NCBI RefSeq assembly: GCF_016545825.1
Contig: NC_052613.1
Location: 7,936,001 to 8,000,000, forward strand
DNA: 64,000 nucleotides
From: Eucalyptus grandis
Lineage: Eukaryota; Streptophyta; Magnoliopsida; Myrtales; Myrtaceae
Reading direction: 5' to 3'
The notes beneath the pieces were generated by a model that was not told the DNA's origin, did no database searches, and saw nothing but the letters and a program-made list of their open reading frames with translations. The translations under genes and the position numbers were made by a program. This document shows positions 25,279 through 37,900 of the stretch, piece by piece; the first letter of the stretch is position 1, and each line of letters begins with the position of its first letter.

Positions 25279-27369
25279 TCAAGATGTCCCAGAGACTAGA
25301 AAGCAAATGGCCAAGAGGGCAGCTCCTGATGACACTGGAAATAGATTCCCAGGGGCAGGAATTCGGTAAATGCGGGTACTGATCCGGAGACGGCATCATG
25401 CATTCCTCCCCATTGAAATATATTTTCCCGTGGAAAAGCCCAGCCCTCTTTAAGTGTGAACGTGAAAGCATCTTTCTGCAGAATGATCTCGGACTGCACG
25501 TTCCCTTCCGGCTTCCGTGATGAGGTCATTGAAGAACTTAATCCCATAGAACATGCCAGTGTCATCTGTAGAAGATCTTACAGTTAAATAACATTGCCGA
25601 AGACTGTTCCCAAAGAAAATGCATAGGACACAAGCAAAACTTTCTTCTCTGAGACTTACTCATGGATTTGTATGGGACGAGCGGCTTGTAGACAAGCTGA
25701 AAACTTGGGTATTGTTCAGATTTGGATGCTGAGCAACGAGTGTCCACTGATTGTAGTTAACGAAGTAGCTGAAATTGATGATGGACATCTTTACGCGCCA
25801 GTACTCTTTGTAGTTGGTCTTGACGTGCCAATGGACCCTGATGGGGCACATGTGCTGTGTGCACTGTAGTATCGGATTGTCGATTGTTGGTGAAACGACG
25901 CTTTGTATATTTGGAGCGCTCCTGCATCAAGAGATGAGTGAGAATTTGTATCTCCCGGACTAGAATGTAACTCAAACTTACATATGCAAAAGATCGCGTG
26001 CTGCACTTAATTATAGGACAAAATAAATGGAATGTCAATGCATCTCTGTATTCGATGCTTTTGAGATAGCAAATGAACTCACTCGACGCATGTGTTTTTG
26101 TTCTGGCAGCCACAAGCACAACTTGGGCAAGGAGTGATCGTGGAGTTGTAGAAAGATGACATGGAGACGCAACATCTTGGGTGCTGAGATGCCACCAGCT
26201 GCAGTATGTACATGTGATATTCCATGTCACTGCAAATCCCGGCAAAATATTAGATGGTCCGCCATCCCGAGCGAAATTTCAGATGGGCGTGTGCAATTTC
26301 AGATGAAGTGACTGTCCTAATTCATGTATGCTCTTTCAGACACCAGCAAGTGCATCACATTTTTCGTTTTTAAGCAATCAAGCCAGAACTTTCGACGTGT
26401 TCTTTTAATTTCATTGATTTCTTCTCTCCTTAGTTAATTGAACGATTCAATTCAGCTATAAAAATATGGATACTAGACTCACTTAGCGCTTGAGTTTTTC
26501 TGCGACCATCTGGTGACCAAAAAATCGATGATGGAACAATCTTTGCTTGGCTGCAAGAATAGCCCCCTCCAGGAGCCGCCAGTGTGATGTTCTTGCAGGC
26601 AGTTTCACTGTCTTATTCGAAGTACCGGAAAGCCCGACACTGATCTGAAGCAGCGAGACTTTGCGGCTGAAGGGTCTTGTCCCCACGATGCCACGACTCC
26701 GCCCTTACAGCAATTAGCAATCTGCTGGTTATAAGGTACCCCAGGAAGCAAGTCGACCACAGTGGGATTCCTCTTGCAGCAATGGTATGTTCCCCTTGAA
26801 CTTGGAACAGTCTCCTTGTTCAGTGGCCCGAGCTCCCACCATGGACCAGATCACTTCTTTCTTAGCCCAGACCCACCCAGTTTCCATCCAGGGCTCATTA
26901 TGTGTCGGTACATTTGGAAATTGGTCATCGTCACCAGCCTGATAACATCGACAAAAACCAGAATGCTTGCACGTATTAGTCAAAGAGTCTTACTTGACCA
27001 GTGCGTCACAATCTTACTATCTTTCAAGTTTCCCTATATTTGGGCAATACTATTTTGTTGTGTCCTGCAACTTTATCAGTATATCTTATGCATGATCTGG
27101 TGGAGGTGATTACTTACGACATAACCATCGGCGGTCCAGGACATGATGTCCCATTTCATTGTTATGTTCCCGTTAGGATCAGAGGATCATAAGCCCCCTA
27201 CAATCAGGCCATGCCAAAACAAAAGTCAGCAAAATCCCTGTAATCGAGCATGAAGAAGATTAACATGTCGTAACATAAGAAGCACGTTAAGATTAGCCGC
27301 TCACCTGCATGGGAAAAGAGGATCACACATATGACAGAAAGGAGAATGCCGTGAAGCTTGCTTCTGCGA
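25279..27369 (-). CDS. COBL4: COBRA-like protein 4 (COBL4/IRX6-like), 5' end in gap
   Basis: COBL4 homologues take part in cellulose deposition in secondary walls. Exons on the minus strand: >27369-27305 (signal peptide, KLHGILLSVICVILFSHA), 27197-27118 (YDP..DPNGNITMKWDIMSW), 26938-26483, 26229-26083, 25921-25660 and 25565-25279; at least 432 codons, the family length. Motifs are WVWAKKEVIWSMVG, ATEQGDCSKFKGN, CCVSMSSFYN, CTQHMCPIRVHWHVKTNYK, DTGMFYGIKFFND and GWAFPR. The tail ALLAICFLVSG before the stop fits a GPI signal. GTGAGT and GTAAGT donors and CAG or TAG acceptors are preserved. The start codon falls in the run of N. Indels of 1-2 bases break exons 2, 3 and 6. Residues such as CQLVASQHPRCCVS and the lack of a long linker favour COBL4 over COBRA; that subfamily call is inference. 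Confidence 0.85.
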
Positions 27370-27469
27370 NNNNNNNNNNNNNNNNNNNNNNNNNNNNNNN
27401 NNNNNNNNNNNNNNNNNNNNNNNNNNNNNNNNNNNNNNNNNNNNNNNNNNNNNNNNNNNNNNNNNNNNN
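27370..27469. other. Assembly gap (100 N)
   Basis: One hundred undetermined bases, a conventional placeholder length, so the true size is unknown. The start of the COBL4-like gene lies in or beyond it. Confidence 0.99.
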
Positions 27470-27559
27470 GGAGTTTTACGTCTATCTCCAAAGAAATACA
27501 TTGAGAAGATTGTAGCACGTTTTAATATACGGTCGGCAAATCTGTAAGTACACCTTTAG

Positions 27560-28366
27560 TGAAGCACTTTAAACTTTGGAAAATTATCATGGTGAGGAAA
27601 GGAAGAGGAACATATGTCCGTGTTTCACTTATTCTAGTGCCATGGGTAGTATTATGTATGCTATGGTGTGCACTAGGCCGATATTTCACAAGGCATTTTG
27701 TGAGCGTGGTTAGTATTTATATGAAGCATCTGGTAGCTCATTGGGAAGGTGTGAAGTGAATCTTCATATATTTGAAGGGGACAACGAGACGTGGGTATAG
27801 TATCTAGGAGAGACGGCAATGGCGGTGAGACCCACTTTGGTTTGTGGATTGGGATCACGCCGGTGACTTGGATGATTAGGGTCTTTAGCAAGGTACGTGT
27901 TTACGCTAGCGGTGGTGCGGTTAGTTGGAAGCGTCCTTACAAGATCACATTGCCTTGTCTTCGGCGAGGGCGGTACATGGCACTAACATTTGTAGCAAAG
28001 GAGGCGATATGGTTACGAGTTTGCTCTCGGACTTTGGGTTAGAACAGAAAAGTGTGGATATACCTTTGTGATAACAACAGTGCGATATATTTGGTGATAT
28101 GTCAGGTTTATCACGACGAACGAAGCATATCTCGACATCGAGGTACCACTTCATCCGAGATGTCTTAGCTAAGGGTAATGTTCTTTGTTAAAGTTACTAT
28201 AGTAGATAACCGCGGGCATGATGACCAAGTACATTCCTTTAGCGGCTGAGTTATAACGAGAGCTCCACAGTGTGATCAATGGAGAGTGAGCGCCGTCGGG
28301 CGTTGAGAGAGACGACATGGATGATGAGCGCATAAGCTTGCCAGCTGAACGTCGAGCTAAGATGGA
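27560..28366 (+). pseudogene. Copia RNase H domain, decayed
   Basis: Frame fragments on the plus strand follow the C-terminus of a copia polyprotein in order: HWEGVKWI-like (27740), YLKGT (27770), a W.DHAGDLD-like stretch, GGAVSWK (27910), YMALTFVAKEAIWLR (27975), CDNNSAIYL (28070) and VYHDE with SRYHFIRD-like text (28110-28160). Many frameshifts and stops interrupt it. The preceding polymerase domains are absent, possibly lost beyond the gap. A purine-rich 'aagatggagg' at about 28357 could be the polypurine tract in front of the LTR. Confidence 0.75.
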
Positions 28367-29165
28367 GGTATTAAAAAATTATGTCTCGAGTTTTTATTTG
28401 GAAAAGAAGAAATATAAAATAAAATATTTGAAGGAAACTTTCTTCTTTGCTGTTGCCAATCAAATTGAAGAAGAAGAATGAAGCCGTGAAGCCTCTGGAC
28501 GTGGATGATTAAAGGTGGGGCCCAAGGTCAAAGGTTTGACCTTGCGCACACTTCGCACACACACACTTTTGGCGTGAAGTCAGACATTAAATAGAAGGTG
28601 GTGGGCCCATTCTTTCTTCACCTAGAGAAGCCGCCCAAAGGAAGTCCACCGAGAGAAAGGAAGCCTGCGCGTGGATGGTGGGCCCAGTCAGCTCTTTGGG
28701 CGCACGATTCTGAGTCCTCGGCACACGTATAAGGTGGAAAGACCCTAGAGAAAAGCCGCGAAAAATGAAGCCGCTCAACGTCCGCCGAAGCCCTACGTAC
28801 GTGAGAAGCCGCGCACGTCACGCTGCAAGAAGATCCGCAAGATCTTGAAGCCTCGCGAAGCCGTACGTAGAGAGTTTTGTCGTGCGGTAATTTTGTCACT
28901 TGTGATTTGTTAAAGTGATTGTTTATTTATAAAAACGGCTTGGGTTTGGTTAAATGTAGATGTGGAAAGCAGCTTGGCGATTGAGCGTTATGCTTCTAAT
29001 TATCGATTTAGTGGATTGTTCACTGTTTGCTCTCTCTCTAGTGGACGTAGATGCCGTCATGGACGACGCGTAAATTTATGATGTCACAGTTTTTCTCATT
29101 TAGTTACTGGCGATTTTGCGTTGACGTAATTTACGAATCTTGTCGTTTCAGTGTATTATATCCGA
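28367..29165 (+). mobile_element. Probable 3' LTR of the decayed copia element
   Basis: It directly follows the RNase H relic and polypurine-like tract. It has the usual copia LTR layout: an AT-rich start, a middle with leader-like sequence, and an end rich in short CT runs ('gctctctctctagtggacg'). Positions 28480-28870 hold at least nine copies of an AAGCC core, mostly as GAAGCCG or GAAGCCT. No second LTR was found in the window, so the borders are estimates. Confidence 0.4.
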
Positions 29166-30574
29166 CACATTTCATAAAAATGAAGAAGCTGATGGAACAA
29201 CAATCAGTTATGTAATCAACATGAGCAGAAGAAGATTTAAAATCGCCCTTTCCCAAGTCAGACCCATGGGATCACTGCTGAAGTGCAGCTCCCTCCTAAA
29301 CTTGAGCCGATCCTGATATCTCACGCCTCCTGCATAACCAAAAATATACCATTACTCAGACTTCTTGGTCCAAAACAATTATACCAGCTTATCGGTAGCT
29401 TGTACACGACAGATTCAGAAATTTCCACGGATTGCGGAAGACAGTTTCCGATGCTCATGCACTAGCACAGCCCCTCTCTTTTCATTGACAAAAAGGCCAG
29501 CACTTTGTCAGCAACTCGATAAGCTACATATCCATAAGTTGTGATTTCCAGTCGAAAGCAATCTTTCCGGTATGGACTCGTTCTACGGATTAGTTCGGGC
29601 GGGAGAGTCGGACAACGGCGCATCACTATTTAATCTTTCACATCGGACGCGCTCTGTATTTTCGTAATCTGATCAAACCATCCTTTTAGCAGAACCACCT
29701 CGGAATCAAATAATCGGACTGAATTTGGAACCCGATTCTTAAAGTTTAAAAATTCCAATTTTTCTCTCGTCATCCTGTTCTTTCTCTCTCTTTTTCTTTG
29801 ATCTGTTCAACCATATTCAGACAATTCACAACTCTCTATTGTTCACGATTTGCCCTCGCTCGCTCCTGATTCACCTTCGTTCATCACATTCATTCAAACT
29901 TTCCTTTAAACCATTCCGTCACTCATATTATTTTACCGTAAAAAGAAAAATGAAACAAATAAAAGAACAAAAAGAAAAGATAAGTTCTGAGTAAACCCTC
30001 AATTGGGCCGAGTAAATATGGGAGGTTCTACAGTAGATATGATAAGTCCCAAATTTCAAAATTGAAAATCACTTATTCTTTTGAGTTTATCCATTCTAAA
30101 ACCCATCACTCGATACGAAAGCAAGCGAAAGCATGAGACTCAGAGACGGGTTTCGCCTCTTTGCACCCCGCCACGTGGCGAGCTGAAGCGCCCAACGGAA
30201 CATGGGTGCCGAGAGTCCCAGGCGGCCAGTTCCCTTCCACGCGCTCCACCCACCACCGTTGCTCCATTTAGTTGCAGCCGCGCTCCGGCCGATCAATCTC
30301 TCTCTAAAAGTTCCATTTTTGTCGGACGATCTTGCCGATTCCCGACTGATATTTCCGCGATTCATCGGACGGTTCGGGACTCTCCTCCACCTCTGATCCC
30401 GGCGATTCTTCCGACCGGCGGCGAAGAGGAAAGTGAAGGTTCCGGCGGCGGAGGAATGGCCGGCGCCGGTCGTGTTCTGCTGCGGCGGTGAGCGGCGGCG
30501 GCGGCAGTGGTGGCGGCACGGTGGGTGGGGCGGTGGTTTTTCTCTGGAAGTGCGAAATGCTTTTGGTGGTCGAG
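29166..30574 (+). other. Upstream region and leader of the glucosylceramidase gene
   Basis: No separate gene is seen. From about 30080 the base composition rises in GC and includes CT-rich and GGCGGC-rich stretches typical of a leader with a short upstream open frame (30081-30491). No clear TATA box could be chosen. The 29166-30070 part is AT-rich and featureless. Confidence 0.45.
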
Positions 30575-33500
30575 ATGATGGGCGGGAGCTTGTTCAATTA
30601 CCGAAAGCACTCGTGGCCGCCGGAAGGTACATCAACAGATCGACTCTGCAGCAGGCGAGTGTCCCCTTTTCCCTGTTGAAGGAACCGCGCGTTCTCTTTT
30701 TTGCTGATTTTTCTTTGCTTGGAGAATTCGGCATTCCGTTCCGGCGACGATTCAGTGAAGTGGCAGGGATCGAGTGCCGTAACTTGATAGCTTTTTATTC
30801 GCTTGTATCGCCTTCAGCAAGCAGTTGATCATTGGGAAGATGAGTATTTGTTCGACATTGTACTTCCGGCGAAGCGCGTGATGAGCGTATTATGGATCTT
30901 ATTTCAGAAGTTCCTGTCTTTCATGCATAATCCGAAGTTTCTTTGAATTTGTGTTCTTTTCACTTTTCGGGTATTTGTTTGTTTGCTAAGGAGTCAGGGT
31001 GCTCGATCTTGGGCTTTCCTTTTTACTGATGAATTTTGATGGTGCGTTTTGCAGTTTGACTTCGATAGTGCTGCTCCTCCGGAGCAAGCATGGAGAAGAA
31101 AGATTGGACAGCCATGCGAATATTCTCAAAGAATTCAGCATCACTTTTAGGGAGGCTATACAAATGGTACATCTTCTACCATTCTTACATTTGTTTCTTG
31201 TGTCTATTTTTTCGTGATGCCGTGTATCTCATGTGCTATTCGAACCTTTCGTTTCCTTGGATTCTATAGCTGGTCTTTTTTCGTCTTTCATAATTTTTGA
31301 TCTCCTAAATTTGTAGGTTCGACTGGGCGTACGCCTATGGTCTTATGTTAGAAGAGGCATCCCATGGAAGGAGTACTTTCCCTTCTAGCTAAAGCAATTT
31401 CCTTTTTTTCAGGTTATCTATGAGATTCCATCAATTCTGTAATTAAGTTGTGACATTGCAATTTGCTTGTCGATATTCTATACACCATGTGCAGAAAGCA
31501 CCTTTTGATCCTTTCACACGAGGAGTTGCAAGCCATCTGCATCTCAAAGGGGTTCCTCTAGGAGGGATGGGGTATGTTCTTCATAAAGCATGATCTTTCA
31601 TCCTTCATAGAACTTCTCTATCTTTTTATCTCATTGGGTTTATTTTGCAGAAGTGGTAGCATATCAGAGGGTTTTAGAGGTGAGTTCAGGCAGTGGCAAA
31701 TAATTCCCGGTACATGAAGCTTCACGCTGTCATGGCTAATCATTTTCTGTAAAGCTCTGCTCTTCAAATAGTATATAAACCTATCGTATGCTTTTTGGTT
31801 TTATATTTGATGATGTAAGTGATTTTAAAAGTGAGTTTACAGCTGATGATATATGCAATTTAGATAATCCAAATATTTCAGATGTTTAAATTATGAAGTC
31901 ATCCCTCTTGATGTTTGAGCCTCTGCTGGATAATTTGGTTATTGGGGTTCTACAGATTTTCATATCTCGGGATGGGGAAATAAAGTTATGCATCAGTCTT
32001 GGCTCCAGGCCAGCATGAAGGGCTAGGGTGAGATGAAAAACTTTTGCATTTGAATCTTTCTGATCTTACTGCTTGTCCTGTAGTGAAGAACTCACAAGGC
32101 CCTTTTGTTGTTAATGCGAAATCCTGCCCACCATTTATAACTGTTTTGTCACATTTAGAGTATTGGCTGTGGAGGCATGGACCAAAGGAAAGCAATAAAA
32201 GAGAATAAGAATGGGGTATTCTCTGACAAGCTAGCCCTCCCTATATCTCCAAGAAAAAAATTTATGAGTTGTATGTGAAGCTTTCTGGCACTCCATCGTA
32301 TAATTGCTAATCAAATTTTTGAAAAGATAAACTAGCTTGGGCAGGACATTAATGTTTCTTGATTGAAGGATGGGATTCTAACTTTTGTTTTTGTTTCTTT
32401 GACTATGCTATCATATATCTACTTCCAAAGGATTGCTGGTTTTCTTGGCTGTCGTTCTGTTTAGTTTGCTAGGCTGTAGCAGGAGTCTAATATTCTGCTT
32501 TTAAATTTATAAACCAAGAAGACTGGTTTCTTGTCTAGTTAATGCAAATTGATGAAGTGTTTCTTGGTTATATGAAGGTATAACAACATACACATAAGTT
32601 AGATTGGATAGAGAATCATTAATAGGTGTTGGAGGGTTGTGTGTTATATTTTTCTTTTCGGCCCAATGATTAGCATTGTTGATCTTGCAGGAAAAACAAC
32701 AATCAAGGTATATCATCATGGGGTTGGAATTTGAGCGGTCAGCGTTCAACATACCATGCTCTATTTCCTAGAGCATGGGCGGTTTCGATGGTTTTGTTGT
32801 TTTGTCATTTGGTTTGGAAAATTCAGCTAATGATTTGCATCTTTCTCCAAAAAGGTGCATTTCTTTCTTAGTCATACTGAACTACTTATTTATCAGGTGA
32901 GCCAGACCCAGATTTGAAGGTGTCTTGCCGGCAGATATCACCATTTATTACCTCATAATTATAGAGATGGCAGTCTTCCTGTTGCAGTATTTGTTTACAC
33001 GGTACAGTTTTCCCCCCCTCTAAACTTGATTACACAAAAGTTCCTTTTTCCAGCAGCACCAAAAAGTCCTTTCATGTATTTTCACAGCTAACTCTGAACA
33101 CAATTTCTTTTAAATGATGGTTAACCCATATAAAATAAGAAATTCGAGTCGCAGTGACTTTGAGATGTCAAAAGTAGCTAACATCAATCTCCTACTTCAA
33201 TCGAAACTTGCAATTCTGCTAACCGATGATTTTGCTTTGGGTATCGCCAACATAGGGCAAACTCCATATTGCAGCCAAGATTTCATTTAATCATCCTGAC
33301 TTTGGTGGGCAGTCTATCTAGCATGATTGACCAAGCTAAAATTTAGTGTTTTGGAATAAGGCGTAAACCATGTAAGTTTTCACCAATCAACCCTGAGGGT
33401 TTTTTGTCAATCATTCCTAGTATTAGAAACAGAGAAAGCTCTCTTTTAGCTGGAAGTGGGGGACTCTTATTCTCCCTTGAATCTATCAAAGAAGCTGCAA

Positions 33501-34902
33501 ATTTCACAATGCAACTGACAACTTTTATGGATTCTATTGTGGATGATTTTCAGCTTTTATTACGTATAGGAGATCCTCTATGGTTGGTTAAAATAGAGCT
33601 CGGTGGGAGATCAAATTTTTAAGTTACCGGTAGAATGAGCTTATACAGTGGTAGGAACTGAACAATGCACATTTGATTTGAGATAGATTGTTGGTTGGTT
33701 CAATACGTTCTTGTCTGCCTTATTGCTGATCCTGCCATCTCTGAAATTCCTTATTTTGAATATGATATGTGTCAGCCAAATAATTTATTGGTCGCTGCCA
33801 TTATTTGTTTGCTCATTGTAGCTATTATTTTTGTTTTAGTTGGTCTACACTGGGAAGGAAAGGGCAAAAGTCAGCCTTCTCTTTACATGGGCGGTAGGCA
33901 TTTATTTCTGTTTGAGAAATTCAGTAAGCCTTTTTTCTGTTTAAGTCAGGATGCATCTTTTTCTTCTACAGAACTCAGTTGGAGGGGTCTCACACATGTC
34001 AGGAGATCATGTAAATGAACCCTTTATGTGAGTATCTAGTTCTACGCACTTAGTTTTTCTTCTGCAGCATGTGCTGATATGTACTCTATGGACTCATCTT
34101 TTTTTTGCTAGTGGAGAAGATGGAGTTTCTGGTGTACTTCTGCATCACAGGCAAGTCATTAAAACCATGTCAGAGGTGGAGATTGGGAGTTCTTACTGTA
34201 TTCTGTGTCATCATTGGCTTTGTCTTTCTCTCTTTCCTTCTTTTTAAAGACAACTGCATGTGTTACTAAGGCAGTGCATGTGTTACTGAGGCTTAAGCAC
34301 TCGCTCCAGGACTGCAAAGGGAGCCCACCTGTGACTTTTCAATAGCTGCCTGTGAAACTCAAAATGTGAATGTAACTGTTTTGCCCTGCTTTGGGCTTTC
34401 TCAAGAAAGCTCTATCACTGCGAAGGACATGTGGGATACTATGGCTCAAGTAAGTGTTCTTATTTGTATTGGGAGCTATATTTTTGGACTGGACATACAT
34501 TTTCTCTTCCTTTGCATGTTTGATTGGATTTCATTTGCACCCTTTTACAACCATGATTCAAAATATACAACTTTTATTTCTCTTCTGCCAAAGGTTGACT
34601 TTCATGTCTGATATTATCAAACTAGAGAATTTTAAGATAACTGGTTTCTCCAATTGTGTGAAGCAGTGTCAAAATCTCCTCACACTAAGTTATTGTCTTT
34701 TCATTTGGTTGTGCCTCAAGGATGGTCAATTTGATAGGGAGAACTTCAATTCTGGGCTAAGCATGCCATCATCACCAGGAGAAACAATTTGTGCTGCAGT
34801 GTCAGCCACTACATGGGCGGAACCCCATGGGAAGTGCACTGTTGTGTTCGGTCTTTCGTGGTCTTCTCAATAGTAAAATTCCTCAAGGGAAGCTCCCATA
34901 AT

Positions 34903-34948
<46 letters not shown>

Positions 34949-37900
34949 GCATGTGCGTGCGAGCGGACATATCTGGGGTGAGATCTAGATTGAGGCTCAA
35001 ATAGTTGATCCAAACACATATAGAGTACATATTGTGCATATGGTACTTGGAATCAGAATTTGCATAGTTCTGAAACAGGTGCGAGATACGGACGTTTATT
35101 TGTTGTAATGAGGATTTTGTTAATGAGTACCACTGGAATACTTTTACAGTAACTTGATAATTTTTGCAGTTCTCAAACTATTGTTTTTCACACGTCCTGT
35201 GTAGGCAATGCTTTGAAATCAACACATCCCTTATTAAGCATGCTTAACCAATGTCCTGAGGAAACTAGCTAATAAGACCCTTTTAATAATAATATAGTGG
35301 AAAAATCAGCATATCGAAATTAACCTCAAGCTGGATAGGAAATACTTAACAGATTCAATTACAACCATGTAAATCTTAATGTTTTGGAAAACAAAGTCGT
35401 GTCTAGTAATTAGCTTCTAAATGAAGAATCAATTTTCGTCTATATATGCTGTCTACATAAAGCAAAGAGAACCTCTTTTTTTTTTTAAATCTCAGTCATT
35501 TTTTTTCTCAAATATTCTTAATTACTTATCTGATAAATATTGTGTCCATGGACAAATGCGTAAATTGATAATTATATTTTATCTCACATGTTCATTCCAT
35601 CTTATAATAACCTCCGTAGAGATTTTGAATCTTAAAATATTTTCTCAATTTCTTTGAATTTTTTTATTTTTCATCAGTTATTTCTTTCCATCAATGAATG
35701 ATTTAAATATTTCTTAACAAGGTGATTTTGCTTAATCTTTTGAATTTCAGTTCTGTGCACACGCAATGTATGTAAACATTTGCTAGTATAAATTAACTCG
35801 GATACCATTGGTTCTGTTGGCATCCAGGGGAAAGGGGGAAAGATACATGATATAACTGCAAGAAATATATTGAAATGTTATGTCATTCAATGATCTATGT
35901 ATTTAATTATATGATAAAAGAAACTTTGTTGAAAATTATGTGCATTTGCTTTTTGGTATGATATGGGCAATCTAATAAGAGAAGCATAGTGTGTTCTGTG
36001 TGCCCATAGTAACCACCTTTCATTGTTGTTTCATGTTTCTTGGAGGGGCTAACTGAGTGTGATGTGAGAAAATTTTTGGTCGTGGAGTACAAGCATCTAG
36101 GTTGGATGTTTCACTACTCTTGTTAGTTTGTTGGATTTCCTTAATGGTGCAATTTTACAGGAGTACGCTAAATTTTATGGGCGTCAGAAGAGCTGCTGTG
36201 AACTTGGTTCATGATGCATTAACAAGTAATCTCCTCTTCACTTGCTTTTCTTCAATTCTTTTCCCTTATTTTCTTGGTTTGTCAAATCACTTTTCTGGTT
36301 TCTGCACTCCTTTTAGGCAGTTGGTTTAGGACTTGGGAAAAATTTCTCCTTTGCAATTTGTATATTGGAACTTGTAAAGGAGGGTTCCTATTCTTATATG
36401 TGTTTGATGTATGTCACTGTGCAAAGAGACCTTTAGGACTGAGATTTCAAGGTAAGGTCTTTTTTTTTTGGTTCATCCTAACATTTTAATTTTGCTTTGT
36501 CAGATTATAAATAATGGGAAGAAAGAGATTGAAAAATGGCAAGATCCTATTCTTAAGGACGATAAGCTTCAGAATGGTAACTCATTATTTCGTGTATATA
36601 TAGGTGTCATTTGTCAGGCATCTTGCCTGGGCAATGCACCATGTTAGTGGGATGAGAAGCTCTGCTTATCATGCACTGCGTTCCTTGAGATTGCTCGTGG
36701 GAGCAAATTACAAGCACTTCACTCAGGCTGTCAGGTGGACCTGACAGAATGATAGATTTAGTATAAACAGATGCTTAAATCTCATCAAGACTTTTATGAT
36801 AGGTCTTTGAATTTTGAAGGACCTATAGGTAGTTGAAGTTATTGAACCATTGCTTGTAAAGGATATCATCAATTTAATTTTGGGCATCACTGAACCGAAA
36901 ATTATATGCATCTTAATAGAAGCTGGATTATTTGGTGATGACTCCACTGAGGCTGCAATATGCATAGGCTGGAGCACAGCATGACTCACCTATTAGAAAA
37001 TGACTCTAGAAATGATTATATCTGGTTATGCACAACCATTCTGGTTTTTGTCAGCCCTGTATCCAAACATCTTTTGTTCTTTGCAGCTACAAGTTTACTC
37101 TATTCAACGAGCTTTGCTTCTTGGTTGCTGGTGCAACGGTTTGGATTGGTATTCTACACTTCTTAAAATGGAAACACCCCTCATCTCCATCTCCCTAATC
37201 CCTCCCTTCCCCTCAAAAAGAAGAAGAAAAACATGCATGCATGCACCTCCACACACGCACAGACACGGACACGCGCACACACAGAATTAACTTGCTGACA
37301 CAAACAGATGCATACAGAACACTCATGGGCAGGAATAAAGGAAAATAATATAATACAAAGAGACGAAAACAAGTAAATCAGACTCGTGATATCACATTGT
37401 CCTGAAGGTTCTTGTTCTCTTTTTGAGTATTAAACAAGCGAAAAGAAGCAATTAGGTCCTTTTGGGAATGTTTTAATTTATGCTCTTGCATATGAATAAC
37501 TAACTTATAAAAGTAAAAACTCTCTTATAATTCCACTTTGGCCTGAACAATGATATGGTTTCTTTGCAACTATTTTAGACTCCCCATTGCCAATTTAAGG
37601 CATGACAGTTGATCATCATCCAGCAAGGAAGATGCAAAAAGGAGATAAAGCGGTAGTTGAAGCCAAATTGAACTGTGGAGAAAGGGGAGTAGAGCATACT
37701 TTCAGTGTTGAAAGTGAAACAAAAACTTTCCCTCAATTATCAGGGGAAGATATGTCAATGACCCCATGGAATGTGGATGATTCTCAGAATTCTTCCATTT
37801 GTCAACGGTGCATGAAGTGCACACTGAAATGGATGACATTGGTAGGTTCTTGTACTTGGAAGGGTCGAATACATTATGTGGTGTACGTATGATGTGCACT

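Noticed and set aside
30081..30610. Several GC-rich frames before the GBA2 start
   Set aside because: Low-complexity Gly/Arg/Pro translations on both strands in a leader; the conserved protein starts at 30575.
34809..35039. Frame rich in RERERER/SLSLSL
   Set aside because: Translation of the (CT)n microsatellite in an intron.
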